Positions 37,704-45,942 of a DNA stretch of 64,000 nucleotides are shown in pieces (the stretch's first letter is position 1; every line of letters starts with the position of its first letter). This stretch comes from Pseudoalteromonas sp. SMS1. Its GTDB lineage: Bacteria > Pseudomonadota > Gammaproteobacteria > Enterobacterales > Alteromonadaceae. The stretch is from NCBI RefSeq assembly GCF_021530565.1, contig NZ_JAKGBI010000013.1:186001-250000 (forward strand). Reading direction: 5' to 3'. Under the pieces are notes generated by a model that saw only the letters and a program-made list of their open reading frames with translations, was not told the origin of the DNA and ran no database searches. The position numbers and the translations under genes are program-made.

Positions 37704-38522
37704 TCAAGGAGCAGGGTCAAATTCAGACATAAGAGTAAAGTTTGGATCTTCTGTGTATTCAGATTGTCCAAATAATAGCTTTCTCAGTATAATCTGAATT
37801 TCTCTCTGGTCGCCTACATCGCTGTCAAACAAACCTGACCACGCTTTAATATGGACAACACCATGCTCTTCATTTACTTCCAGCCAAGTAAGGTCATTAA
37901 GTGCCGCTCTGTCTAGGTTTACCGCTTCAAAAAAGTGCTTACTTAACCACATCTCTGCGGACACAGCTTCAATATAGCCAGATTTAAAACGCCAATGTCC
38001 AGGGTTAACACGCGTATCCACTATGGACTCTTCCAAAGGAGGTGGGTACCCATTACTGATCTTGGGTAAGTGTTCATGGGACCAGTTGTAAATATCATAT
38101 GTACAAAGCGAATCACTGTTTTGCTTATGGCTGTAATCTTGATTAATCAGTCTCGCCATAACAAAGTTTGGGTGTTCCAGTACCGGTCCCCACCAATTTT
38201 CACGAGCTCTGATCAGTTTATCAAAACCTTTTACCAAAAGTTGGTCAATACCCCAATCAGATAGGTGAATATAACTAATAGAGTGAGTCCCCTGAAGTCC
38301 TGATTCCGTATGGCTAATCGAAAATCGGCTAGCCTTTGTGGTATCTTTTGCTTGGTTTTTTGTGTAGTTTTCAACCTTAATGGTACGACATGTATTAATA
38401 TTTACCAGCTTTTGCAAGCCCTCATACTGGATCAAACCATTACTAAAATCCGCTATTTCCCAAAGCTTAAGCGCTTTGGGAAAACTATTGGCTAAGAAGT
38501 TTATATTCAAAAATAGGCTCAT
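37704..38522 (-). CDS. Hypothetical protein in the accessory island
   Basis: This encodes 272 residues with no recognised family. It looks soluble: no signal peptide or membrane segment, many aromatic residues (RENWWGPVLEHPNFVMARL, NWSHEHLPKISNGYPPP, HWRFKSGYIEAVSAEMW). The ATG at 38522 follows AAGGAG by 11 nt; a GTG at 38534 is the other option. It sits between an IS3 remnant and a short inverted repeat, inside the island's direct repeats. A toxin/immunity-type or cargo role is possible but not shown. Confidence 0.6.
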   Translation of the reverse strand: MSLFLNINFLANSFPKALKLWEIADFSNGLIQYEGLQKLVNINTCRTIKVENYTKNQAKDTTKASRFSISHTESGLQGTHSISYIHLSDWGIDQLLVKGFDKLIRARENWWGPVLEHPNFVMARLINQDYSHKQNSDSLCTYDIYNWSHEHLPKISNGYPPPLEESIVDTRVNPGHWRFKSGYIEAVSAEMWLSKHFFEAVNLDRAALNDLTWLEVNEEHGVVHIKAWSGLFDSDVGDQREIQIILRKLLFGQSEYTEDPNFTLMSEFDPAP

Positions 38523-39268
38523 TGCCCCTTGCACTCCTTAAGTACAATAATGATACCATTTTGGCTTGCAAATTTACGTCAATACTCGCAGAAGCTAAAC
38601 CACTGGGTTGAACGCGCACGCCCAGTGTGCGGTTAGGTCTAGCAACCTCCGCACCACTACTGCCTCTTTTAACACGTTGCGCCAAATCTTCAATATTCTA
38701 CCTTTTGTATACTTAGCCGATAAGCTCGCTCTAAGCGTCGTCATTAATGAGCCTTCTGCGTGTGTCCGTTTATTAGTTACTGCGTCAACAATCCATCTTA
38801 GTTTCGCGCAATCAGTTAATGTACGCACTTTTACTAAATAAGAAAAGCTAACCTTGTTTTAAAAGGGCAATTGTTTCTGTTTTTTGAAACTTACAGAAGT
38901 GTAATTGTGGTATAAATATTAATCTAACGATGGATTAGTTACCTACACTGTCGAGCAACGTATTGATATTGACTGACTTTGGAGCCAAAAAAGCAGAGGG
39001 TTATAATACTTAGGCGAGCTTAAGATAGAACAGGGACAAATTTATTGCTTAAACTAGGCGCTTGGAGTTCTGTTTAACTATGTAGTTAAAGATGAACTTT
39101 AAAATAAACGGCAATCGTACCGAAAGCATTGGCAGACTTTTCCTCGATATTTTAACTTAGCAGTACGGTGAAACTGTAGATGGCACAGGCACACAACTTA
39201 CTTGCTGAACATATTGAAACAAGTTAACCGCGTAACAGGGTTAGTTAAGTCTCTGGCTTCTTTAATAA
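38523..39268. other. Gene-free stretch at the island's right side
   Basis: About 745 bp. It has an inverted repeat AACCACTGGG/CCCAGTGTGCGGTT near 38596-38634, the right copy of the island direct repeat (38874-38954), and then sequence with no intact gene. Insertion-sequence debris is likely. Confidence 0.5.
38874..38954 (+). repeat. Island direct repeat, right copy
   Basis: Diverged copy of 36387-36462; the shared blocks are TTTCTGTTTT, GTAATTGTGGTATAAATA and TACCTACACTGTCGA. Confidence 0.6.
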
Positions 39269-40216
39269 TTAACCATGGCTAGTACATTCATCCTCAGAAG
39301 CATTATGCAGAGAATCACTTTGACACTTATGCATACGCGTGGACTGCCAACATAGCAGAGACCCAAGAGTAACGGTTATGACGCCAATCCAAAAACCTGA
39401 GGTTAGTTCTACATTAAGAATGATGGCGGCGAAGATGCCAGAAAACACAGGCGTGAAGTAAGATATCGCAGCTAGGACAATCATATTTCCGCTTATAATG
39501 GCCTTGTTCCAAAGGCCATATCCAAGGGCCATACCGCCACCAGCCAAAAGTAAGACAAAGGTGCTCGCGAATGAAAAATTATGCACGAACCCCACATTCA
39601 ATAAATACCACTTACTCCAAAGTGTTAAAGCTGTAAAAATGAAAAACAGTGTAATGGCGTTTTGACCATTTGAAATTGCTTTTGTGAGATTGCAGTAAAC
39701 AGCCCAGATAATTGCGCCAGAAAATGCCATTAAAAACGCGATAGGGTTGCTGTGAATATTGGAGGCAACACCGTTGAATAGAGTGATGAAGTCGCCTGAT
39801 ATCACTAAACATACCCCACTGAATGCCAAGATGCATCCAGGCATTAACATGAGTAAGTTTGCTTTACTTTGTCTTGATATGATTGCGCCGACAACAGTAA
39901 AAGCAGGCCAAAGGTAGTTTACGATAAGCACTTGCGTTGACTGTTCTCTGGAGTTTGAAAAACCTAGAGAAAGCGATAAGCAAATCTCATATGCGACAAA
40001 TAGTGTGCCACCTAACAGTACATATTTTTTGGGGTACTTGGTTATTTGAGGTATACCTAAAAACGCAGCAAGAAACATGGCAGCAAAAGTGTAAACAAGC
40101 GCAGCGCCGCCAATAGCACCAAAGTCTTCAGTTACAATACGGACTAAGTGCAATACTGCACTCCAAATAAGCACAGCAAAGACACCATACATTGTGCATC
40201 GGTATGGACTAGGCAA
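39269..40216 (-). CDS. DMT-family (EamA/YddG-like) exporter
   Basis: This encodes 315 residues with ten hydrophobic segments in two EamA-like halves. It resembles the YddG branch (aromatic amino acid exporters): MYGVFAVLIWSAVLHLVRIV at the start and GGGMALGYGLWNKAIISGN in the second half. The start is TTG at 40216 with AAAGGAG 7 nt upstream; no in-frame ATG sits better. It diverges from the MsrA-like gene. The substrate is not certain. Confidence 0.85.
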   Translation of the reverse strand: MPSPYRCTMYGVFAVLIWSAVLHLVRIVTEDFGAIGGAALVYTFAAMFLAAFLGIPQITKYPKKYVLLGGTLFVAYEICLSLSLGFSNSREQSTQVLIVNYLWPAFTVVGAIISRQSKANLLMLMPGCILAFSGVCLVISGDFITLFNGVASNIHSNPIAFLMAFSGAIIWAVYCNLTKAISNGQNAITLFFIFTALTLWSKWYLLNVGFVHNFSFASTFVLLLAGGGMALGYGLWNKAIISGNMIVLAAISYFTPVFSGIFAAIILNVELTSGFWIGVITVTLGSLLCWQSTRMHKCQSDSLHNASEDECTSHG

Positions 40217-40427
40217 TCTAAAGCTCCTTTAAAAATTGAAATTATAAAGCCTTTATTTTTAGATTATATCGATTTGAATCAAAAAAAGACGATATTAGTC
40301 ATATAATTGTATATATCTTACGTTGTATAAGTACATCAACTTGGGAGCGAGCACGTACTCTGTTGTGGTAACATTTCGTGCTATTTTGAGTAATTACAGT
40401 GGGTACTCAAATAAGTTTGAGGTAGAC

Positions 40428-40952
40428 ATGATTGAAAAGCTAGGACTCGGTGGCAGTTGTTATTGGTGTACAGAAGCAATATTTGGCTCATTGCGAGGTG
40501 TTAAGCAAGTCACGCAAGGCTGGGTAAACAGCTTTAAAGAACAAAGCTGGTTTTCAGAGGGAATAATTTTAGACTTTGACAACGAAGTGATTAAATTACG
40601 TGATCTCATTGAAATACATTTGTACACGCACAGCGCAACCTCAAATCACAGTCGTCGGAACAAGTACCGCAGTGCGGTATATTGTTTTGAAGATACTCAG
40701 TATACTTGTGCAGTTGATTGCCTCATACAATTGCAGCCAAACTTTGATAATCCAGTAATTACTAAAGCACTTATGTTCAATGAATTTAAGCCATCACCAC
40801 CGCATTATCAAAACTACTTTTATACAGATCCTAAACGTCCATTTTGTAAAAATGTGATCACGCCTAAGCTAAAAATGCTAATTTCTAAATTTGGAAACAA
40901 AGTTGAATATGACCAAGTTACCCAAGCATTAAGCACGCATGACAAGCCTTAA
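40428..40952 (+). CDS. Diverged MsrA-like protein (methionine sulfoxide reductase family)
   Basis: This encodes 174 residues. LGLGGSCYWCTEAIFGSLRG matches the MsrA signature GGCFWCTEAVFxxLxGV, with a Cys in the nucleophile position, and a later NKYRSAVYCFED matches the YRSAIYxxxxQ block. The family's TGHAEVVxVxYDP strand is degraded (SEGIILDFDNEV) and the HDPTxxNRQG part reads HSATSNHSRRN, so key residues differ. It may have lost sulfoxide reductase activity or act on another substrate. I chose the ATG at 40428 (GAGGT upstream); an earlier ATG at 40323 would add 35 unrelated residues. Confidence 0.7.
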   Translation: MIEKLGLGGSCYWCTEAIFGSLRGVKQVTQGWVNSFKEQSWFSEGIILDFDNEVIKLRDLIEIHLYTHSATSNHSRRNKYRSAVYCFEDTQYTCAVDCLIQLQPNFDNPVITKALMFNEFKPSPPHYQNYFYTDPKRPFCKNVITPKLKMLISKFGNKVEYDQVTQALSTHDKP

Positions 40953-41138
40953 CGAATTTGAAGACATTTTCACAATATGGCACTTGGTTCGTTTTAGTGA
41001 AATGAAAATTTATCTATTGCCGAGTAATGCTTGACGTTCATTCGGTTTAATAGATTGTTTTGTCTTATTTTTATGCAATTTACCATCTATGGATAAGATA
41101 TGCTAACCGAGTCACGGTGAGTAATTACTGAATAAGGT

Positions 41139-41159
41139 AGCCCAGCGAAACACTGGGCT
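41139..41159 (-). terminator. Hairpin after the His-rich secreted protein gene
   Basis: AGCCCAG and CTGGGCT form a 7-bp stem with a 7-nt loop, 18 nt beyond the stop codon on the minus strand. The T tail is poor. Confidence 0.55.
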
Positions 41160-41177
41160 CTGGATTCTGGTTAGTTG

Positions 41178-41519
41178 TTAACCATGATTCTCGTGGAAGT
41201 GTTCACCGTGCTGATGATGCCAGTGACCATCGTGGTTGTACTCAACACGACCATGCTCAACTCGGCTTTTATGGCCACAATCTAATCCATGGCCGTGCTT
41301 GTGTTTGTTGTGCACTTTGACTTTTGCTTCATGGGTTTCGCCAGCATGGCTGTGATGGTCGTGACCATTGTGATTGTAATCGAAATGGTCTTTGTGCCAC
41401 TCTGCTGCGTGCCCGCAATTATAACCATGGCTGTGGGCATGCTCCTCATGTGCTTTATGCTCTGTTGCGGCTACAGAACAGGTCATACCTAACGACAGTG
41501 CTAATATAATTTCCTTCAT
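41178..41519 (-). CDS. Histidine-rich secreted protein with a two-fold metal-binding-like repeat
   Basis: This encodes 113 residues. The N-terminus MKEIILALSLGMTCSVAATE is a signal peptide. The mature part is about one third His and holds two copies of a repeat: HGYNCGHAAEWHKDHFDYNH and HGLDCGHKSRVEHGRVEYNH, each with CGH, an H...[FV][DE]YNH core and a following run of His. The same repeat occurs in the cytoplasmic protein at 44282. It probably buffers or delivers zinc or a similar metal in the periplasm. No Zur-like box was found upstream. Start has GGAG 10 nt upstream. Confidence 0.8.
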   Translation of the reverse strand: MKEIILALSLGMTCSVAATEHKAHEEHAHSHGYNCGHAAEWHKDHFDYNHNGHDHHSHAGETHEAKVKVHNKHKHGHGLDCGHKSRVEHGRVEYNHDGHWHHQHGEHFHENHG

Positions 41520-41724
41520 AGAGTTTCTCCTGATTGTGAATTAATCATAAAAAACTATAGTGAACGGTTGGCTTTTAAACAAGCACCTAGCTTCATTGCA
41601 AATTCTACAAGGTAATTAATGGTTTACAGTCAATTTGACAAGGGAGTCACACAACTTTCTATCGTATTTTTTATTCGTTGCTAATATTTTATGGTGAGAA
41701 GTGAATTTATAGGGAATAGAGTGC

Positions 41725-43515
41725 ATGCGCAGTGAATTTGGAACAGAGCAAAGCAAGTTAAAGCTCAACTTTTTATTGGTAATTTTGACTGGAGCTGGAT
41801 TAACCTTGGTCTCTTGGTTTTTTTATCATCAAGTTGAAAAGCAATGGCACATATATTCGTCGGATATCCAAAAAGTTTATTTGTTACATGACGATCTCGT
41901 TCAGCATCTAGGTTATGGAGGGTTTATCCATGATTTTAAAAACTTAGTGTTAAGAAAAGATGCTAAACGTTATGAGCCTAAGCTGCGAAAGTCTCTATCT
42001 GAAATCCATGAAATACTATTCCAATTAGCATCTTTTGATCAATACAGCGATGAATCTATCGAAGTCATTAAACGTGTGATTAGTGAATATGAGAGAAACC
42101 TTGAAATAGCACTTACCCTAATCAAAAACAATGCATCAAGTGAAGAGATAGATCGCACTGTAAAAGTAGACGACTCAAAAGCCTTAACAGCCTTGGCTAA
42201 ATTTCATATTGGTAGCGAACGCCAATTAAATGAAGCACGCGTTATGGTGGATCGAAACTTCTTAATCGCCAACACAATACACTTTGCCAGTGTTGTCGTT
42301 TTTATCGGTGTTTTAATTTTATATTTTTACAAACTGAGTAGTTCTATTCGAAAAGAGCACCAATTGACGTTAAAAGCGCTAGAAGGTTCACGAGTAAAGT
42401 CGGAGTTTTTGGCAAATATGAGTCATGAAATAAGAACGCCCCTGAATGGAGTCATGGGTTCTCTGCAAGTTTTGCAATCTAATCTCACTGATAAAAGTAA
42501 CCTCGAAACAGCAGGTACCGCACTGTTTTCTTGCCGCAGTTTGTTAAAAATCATCAATGACATTTTAGACTTTTCTAAAATTGAAGCCAATGAAATGTCG
42601 ATAGAGCAGATTGATTTCTCTTTATTTAAAATAGTAGCGTCGATTAAATCTGACTTTCAATGTGATGCGCAAGACAAATCTATTTATTTAAAAATAAACA
42701 TTGCACATGATGTAAATGAAGGCTGGGTTGGTGACCCTGTTAGGCTGCGGCAGGTACTTTTGAACCTCGTATCGAATGCCGTAAAGTTTACGCATGAAGG
42801 CGGGGTCACTTTGTCTATTTTTAAATCCGAAAGTGCCCATTGCACTGGACTCACATTTGAAGTGGTAGATACAGGTATTGGGATGTCTAGAAGCGCTCAG
42901 TCTCGGCTATTTGAGCGATTTAAACAAGCCGATAATTCGATTACCAGAAAGTTTGGGGGGACGGGGTTAGGGCTGGCCATTACTCAAAAGCTCATTACTT
43001 TGATGGACGGCACAATAACCGTCACCAGCAAAGAAGGAGAAGGGAGTACATTCGGCGTGTTTTTGCCTATGCAAGTCTCGAAAGTATCAAATTTTGACAC
43101 ACCACCACGCGAAATTACAACACCAGACCTCAGCAATAAAAAAGTGTTAGTGGCAGAGGACGATAAGATAAATACCACAGTTATTCGGGCTATTCTAGCA
43201 AAGACGAATGCCGAGCTCCTCTTTGCTGAGAATGGGGTTGAAGCCGTTGAACTTTATCGAGCGTCATTACCAGATTTGATTTTAATGGACATTCAAATGC
43301 CTGAAATGGGTGGCGTAGAAGCATGTGAATTGATCAGGTTGCAGGATACTGAGATCCCAATTGTGGCCCTAACAGCCAATGTTCTTAAGGAAGATATTGA
43401 AAAGTATCATCAAACAGGGTTTACATTTCATGTTGGAAAGCCAATAGATACAAGTACGCTATACGCAACAATTTTAAGGTGTATTGAAGCAGAGCCTGAG
43501 ACCATTGGTGGTTGA
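41725..43515 (+). CDS. Hybrid sensor histidine kinase with C-terminal receiver
   Basis: This encodes 596 residues: membrane segment about 13-33, periplasmic helical sensor about 35-185, membrane segment about 190-210, HisKA (ANMSHEIRTPLNGVMGSLQ), HATPase_c (NLVSNAVKFTHEG, DTGIGMS, GTGLGLAITQKL) and a receiver domain about 470-590 with phospho-acceptor Asp in DLILMDIQMPEMGG. No phosphotransfer domain is present, so the phosphate must pass to a separate Hpt protein. A 155-residue protein is encoded 172 bp downstream on the same strand. Confidence 0.92.
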   Translation: MRSEFGTEQSKLKLNFLLVILTGAGLTLVSWFFYHQVEKQWHIYSSDIQKVYLLHDDLVQHLGYGGFIHDFKNLVLRKDAKRYEPKLRKSLSEIHEILFQLASFDQYSDESIEVIKRVISEYERNLEIALTLIKNNASSEEIDRTVKVDDSKALTALAKFHIGSERQLNEARVMVDRNFLIANTIHFASVVVFIGVLILYFYKLSSSIRKEHQLTLKALEGSRVKSEFLANMSHEIRTPLNGVMGSLQVLQSNLTDKSNLETAGTALFSCRSLLKIINDILDFSKIEANEMSIEQIDFSLFKIVASIKSDFQCDAQDKSIYLKINIAHDVNEGWVGDPVRLRQVLLNLVSNAVKFTHEGGVTLSIFKSESAHCTGLTFEVVDTGIGMSRSAQSRLFERFKQADNSITRKFGGTGLGLAITQKLITLMDGTITVTSKEGEGSTFGVFLPMQVSKVSNFDTPPREITTPDLSNKKVLVAEDDKINTTVIRAILAKTNAELLFAENGVEAVELYRASLPDLILMDIQMPEMGGVEACELIRLQDTEIPIVALTANVLKEDIEKYHQTGFTFHVGKPIDTSTLYATILRCIEAEPETIGG

Positions 43516-43687
43516 TAATTAATCTACATTCCAATGTTAACAGCGATTTAAAGCAAGGGACTTTGACTAGTCAGTTTTAAGTTCAAGAGTTTGGTACATC
43601 TTTTAATTTGTCACTTTGCTATTTTTATTGCTAAACCTACATTTATTACATACTGCATTACAAGGTAATCATCGGGAGGGAGTCACA

Positions 43688-44155
43688 ATGGCATTTAAAA
43701 CTTCTACTACTGCGCAAGACGCGTATATTGAGCTGTTTGATATCAGTACACCTGAAATAGATCATACGTTGGCACATGAGTTACTGGTGTCAAAACTCAA
43801 TGAAGTGGCACTCAGCCTTTGGTCAGTTCCAACAGAAAAGCATTGCGTTAGAGATACTTTAGTGTTTGAAGTGTCCAAAGCCCTAATGGAAACTAAAAAG
43901 TATTTTCGTTCTTTGGAGTCCAATGCACCTAGAGACAACGAAGTAGAAGGCAGGCTTGTCATGTTGTGGGGGTTGGCTGCAATACCAATTAAATTAATAG
44001 ACACGGAATTGGCTATTTTACTCACTGAAAGGGCGGAGGTTTGGCTACACCCAGAAGGGTGGACACAAGATGAGCTTGTTGAGTTTGGTAACAAATTACA
44101 AATTGTATCTCGCACTTTTATGCGACTTTCATTCCCAATCTCTGTTTGGCATTAA
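43688..44155 (+). CDS. Hypothetical protein downstream of the hybrid kinase
   Basis: This encodes 155 residues from the ATG at 43688, which has GGGAGGG 7 nt upstream. No family is recognised; it looks soluble and mostly helical (VSKALMETKKYFRSLESNAP, NEVEGRLVMLWGLAAIPIKL). It lacks the conserved His context of an Hpt domain, so I would not call it the missing phosphotransfer partner. It precedes the His/Cys-rich gene by 126 bp. Confidence 0.6.
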   Translation: MAFKTSTTAQDAYIELFDISTPEIDHTLAHELLVSKLNEVALSLWSVPTEKHCVRDTLVFEVSKALMETKKYFRSLESNAPRDNEVEGRLVMLWGLAAIPIKLIDTELAILLTERAEVWLHPEGWTQDELVEFGNKLQIVSRTFMRLSFPISVWH

Positions 44156-44281
44156 ATACAGGTAACTCATGGAGATGAAAGCAACACTAACAAAGTGTTT
44201 ATCAAAACAGATTTGTTAAGGTTGAATTGTCCATTGGTTGAACTAGATTTAAACAGCACGCATAAAACAGGGAATACATAT

Positions 44282-44617
44282 ATGTCTTGCTCACAATCAC
44301 ATAAACATTCTGACCATGTTCATGGTCCAAATTGCGGTCATACTGCCATTAATCATAATGGGCATATAGATTATCTTGTGGATGGTAAATTGCACCATCC
44401 ACATGGTGATCATTGTGATGAACATGCAATAGAAGTGTCGGATACAAATCCAAATCAATGTAATCATGCAAATGTAGAAAAGGACCATGTTCATGGACCT
44501 GGGTGTGGCCATGAAGCTATCCAACATGGTGATCATACCGACTATATTGTGAATGGCCGGCTGGAACACCAGCATGGTGATCACTGCGACGATCATGGTC
44601 CAATTCAACTTGCGTGA
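44282..44617 (+). CDS. Histidine/cysteine-rich cytoplasmic protein with a two-fold repeat
   Basis: This encodes 111 residues from the ATG at 44282 (MSCSQSHKHSDHVHGPNCGH); no signal peptide. It has two copies of a repeat: HVHGPNCGHTAINHNGHIDY then LVDGKLHHPHGDHCDEH, and HVHGPGCGHEAIQHGDHTDY then IVNGRLEHQHGDHCDDH. The pattern CGHxxI.H..H.DY...G.L.H.HGDHCD.H is a likely zinc-binding module. The related repeat occurs in the secreted protein at 41178. A metal-buffer or metallochaperone role is inference. An upstream in-frame ATG at 44195 is possible but has no ribosome-binding site. Confidence 0.8.
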   Translation: MSCSQSHKHSDHVHGPNCGHTAINHNGHIDYLVDGKLHHPHGDHCDEHAIEVSDTNPNQCNHANVEKDHVHGPGCGHEAIQHGDHTDYIVNGRLEHQHGDHCDDHGPIQLA

Positions 44618-44630
44618 CTAAAAATAAACC

Positions 44631-44658
44631 GGGGGTTGAGCATGTTTATCACATGCCC
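44631..44658. terminator. Hairpin between converging genes
   Basis: GGGG...GCATG and CATGCCCC pair with a small bulge and a TTTATCA loop, between the His/Cys-rich gene and the small membrane-protein pair. Confidence 0.4.
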
Positions 44659-44683
44659 CTTTCCCGAGTTTACCTGTCAAAGG

Positions 44684-44926
44684 TTAGTCACCAAATAAGT
44701 TTTTGTATATTGAACGCACAATTTGATTGTGCTTGCCTACATGTTTTGTTAAGGATATCGCGCCTTGGGTCATAATCACTGCAAACAGCAAAGCACCCAC
44801 TTCAAGAATCGTGAAAGGAGAGAATGTCATCACAAGTGCGGTGTTGAGCCACGAAGCGAGTGTGATCAACCAAGTTAGCAGTAAAGCCTTTTCATTGAAT
44901 CGTGTATTCTGTATTTTCGTTTTCAT
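44684..44926 (-). CDS. Small two-segment membrane protein (paralogue 2)
   Basis: This encodes 80 residues with hydrophobic segments at about 14-33 and 36-55 and a basic N-terminus. It shares layout and a motif (VIMTQGAISLTKHV) with the gene just upstream (ALMTEGAIWCTAAV), so they look like paralogues. AGGA lies 7 nt before the ATG. Function unknown. Confidence 0.65.
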   Translation of the reverse strand: MKTKIQNTRFNEKALLLTWLITLASWLNTALVMTFSPFTILEVGALLFAVIMTQGAISLTKHVGKHNQIVRSIYKNLFGD

Positions 44927-44952
44927 GGTTGTTCCTAATAAGTAAGGTTTCG

Positions 44953-45225
44953 TTAAGCGGTTTTGTTACCAGTCAATTTGTTTTTAATTGCACTCATGAT
45001 GGCTTTTCTGCTTTCAACAACGGCAACGCCCGTTACCGCGGCGGTGCACCAAATTGCCCCTTCGGTCATAAGCGCTGTTACTGTCGCAGTGGCGACTTGT
45101 ATGGTTTTGTCTTCTGCTATGAAAAGTACAGCAAACAATGCAATCCAACTTACGACAACGAGTGACCAAATAGCGGTTAACAAGCGTTTTTTATCCAACT
45201 TCTTGATTTGATGTGTAATTGCCAT
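44953..45225 (-). CDS. Small two-segment membrane protein (paralogue 1)
   Basis: This encodes 90 residues with hydrophobic segments at about 17-36 and 42-65, basic at both ends (IKKLDKKRLL, SRKAIMSAIKNKLTG). AGGAG lies 9 nt before the ATG. It is followed after 26 bp by the paralogue at 44684, forming a two-gene unit. No known family; holin-like size and shape, but no phage genes are nearby. Confidence 0.68.
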   Translation of the reverse strand: MAITHQIKKLDKKRLLTAIWSLVVVSWIALFAVLFIAEDKTIQVATATVTALMTEGAIWCTAAVTGVAVVESRKAIMSAIKNKLTGNKTA

Positions 45226-45438
45226 GCTTTAAATCTCCTATTCGTTTAAAGTTTTATCTGCTTTGTTCATTTAGTCGAAGGCCGAATAGAACCATTACAA
45301 CTTTTTATATATTTTTTTAATGGCTGGTTTTTCACTAAAAACACGATATATTTCTCGAGCGAATAATTATTAAAAAAAGATGTAATGATTCTGGAGTCGA
45401 CACGACTAATAAGAAAAACAACTCGGAGGCAGGAATCG

Positions 45439-45942
45439 TTGGTAACGTTCACCAAGGACTCAAAAAAAGAAGCTATTATTGCCCAGTATTGGCCGCAAAT
45501 AAGCCGTGCGGCATCTGGATATGAATGTAGGCCCGCTTTATCAGATGAGCTCGCTCAAGAAATGGCGCTTTCAATATGGCGGTCACTAGACGGGTTTAAT
45601 AAGCAGTGTTCACTTAATACATATATCTACCGGGTAATACACAATACGGCCATTGATCATATTAGGCGCCATAGTCGCTTATCTGAAGATGAATTTGATG
45701 AGGCTACTGCGTGTGAGCAGGCATCACCAGAAACAAGTGCGTTGCAAGCGCAAAGACAAAAGCAATTATTGAATGCGGTGAATAAATTGCCGCTGAGCTT
45801 AAGGCAAGTCATGTTATTAAAGTTAGAAGACTTAACCAATGTAGAAATCAGCGACGTGTTGGGCATTAGTGATGCCAATGTTGGGATCAGATTACATAGA
45901 GCTAAAGAACAGCTCTCAAAACTATTAGTGGGGATCAATTAA
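45439..45942 (+). CDS. ECF-type RNA polymerase sigma factor
   Basis: This encodes 167 residues from a TTG at 45439, chosen because GGAGG lies 9 nt upstream; an ATG at 45385 would add 18 basic residues without a ribosome-binding site. Region 2 is seen in LSDELAQEMALSIWRSLDGF and NTYIYRVIHNTAIDHIRRHS, and region 4 in LPLSLRQVMLLKLEDLTNVE with the HTH ISDVLGISDANVGIRLHRAK. Its stop overlaps the start of the following membrane-protein gene (TAATG), a common layout for a sigma factor with its membrane anti-sigma factor. Confidence 0.9.
   Translation: MVTFTKDSKKEAIIAQYWPQISRAASGYECRPALSDELAQEMALSIWRSLDGFNKQCSLNTYIYRVIHNTAIDHIRRHSRLSEDEFDEATACEQASPETSALQAQRQKQLLNAVNKLPLSLRQVMLLKLEDLTNVEISDVLGISDANVGIRLHRAKEQLSKLLVGIN

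Noticed and set aside
38580..38650. Another attC-like site (inverted repeat with ACCTAAC on the minus strand and GTTTAGC)
   Set aside because: Only about 45-50 nt, below normal attC length, and one core does not fit GTTRRRY; more likely a plain hairpin.
43688..44155. Missing Hpt partner of the hybrid kinase
   Set aside because: The 155-residue protein is helical but shows no conserved phospho-His context of an Hpt domain.
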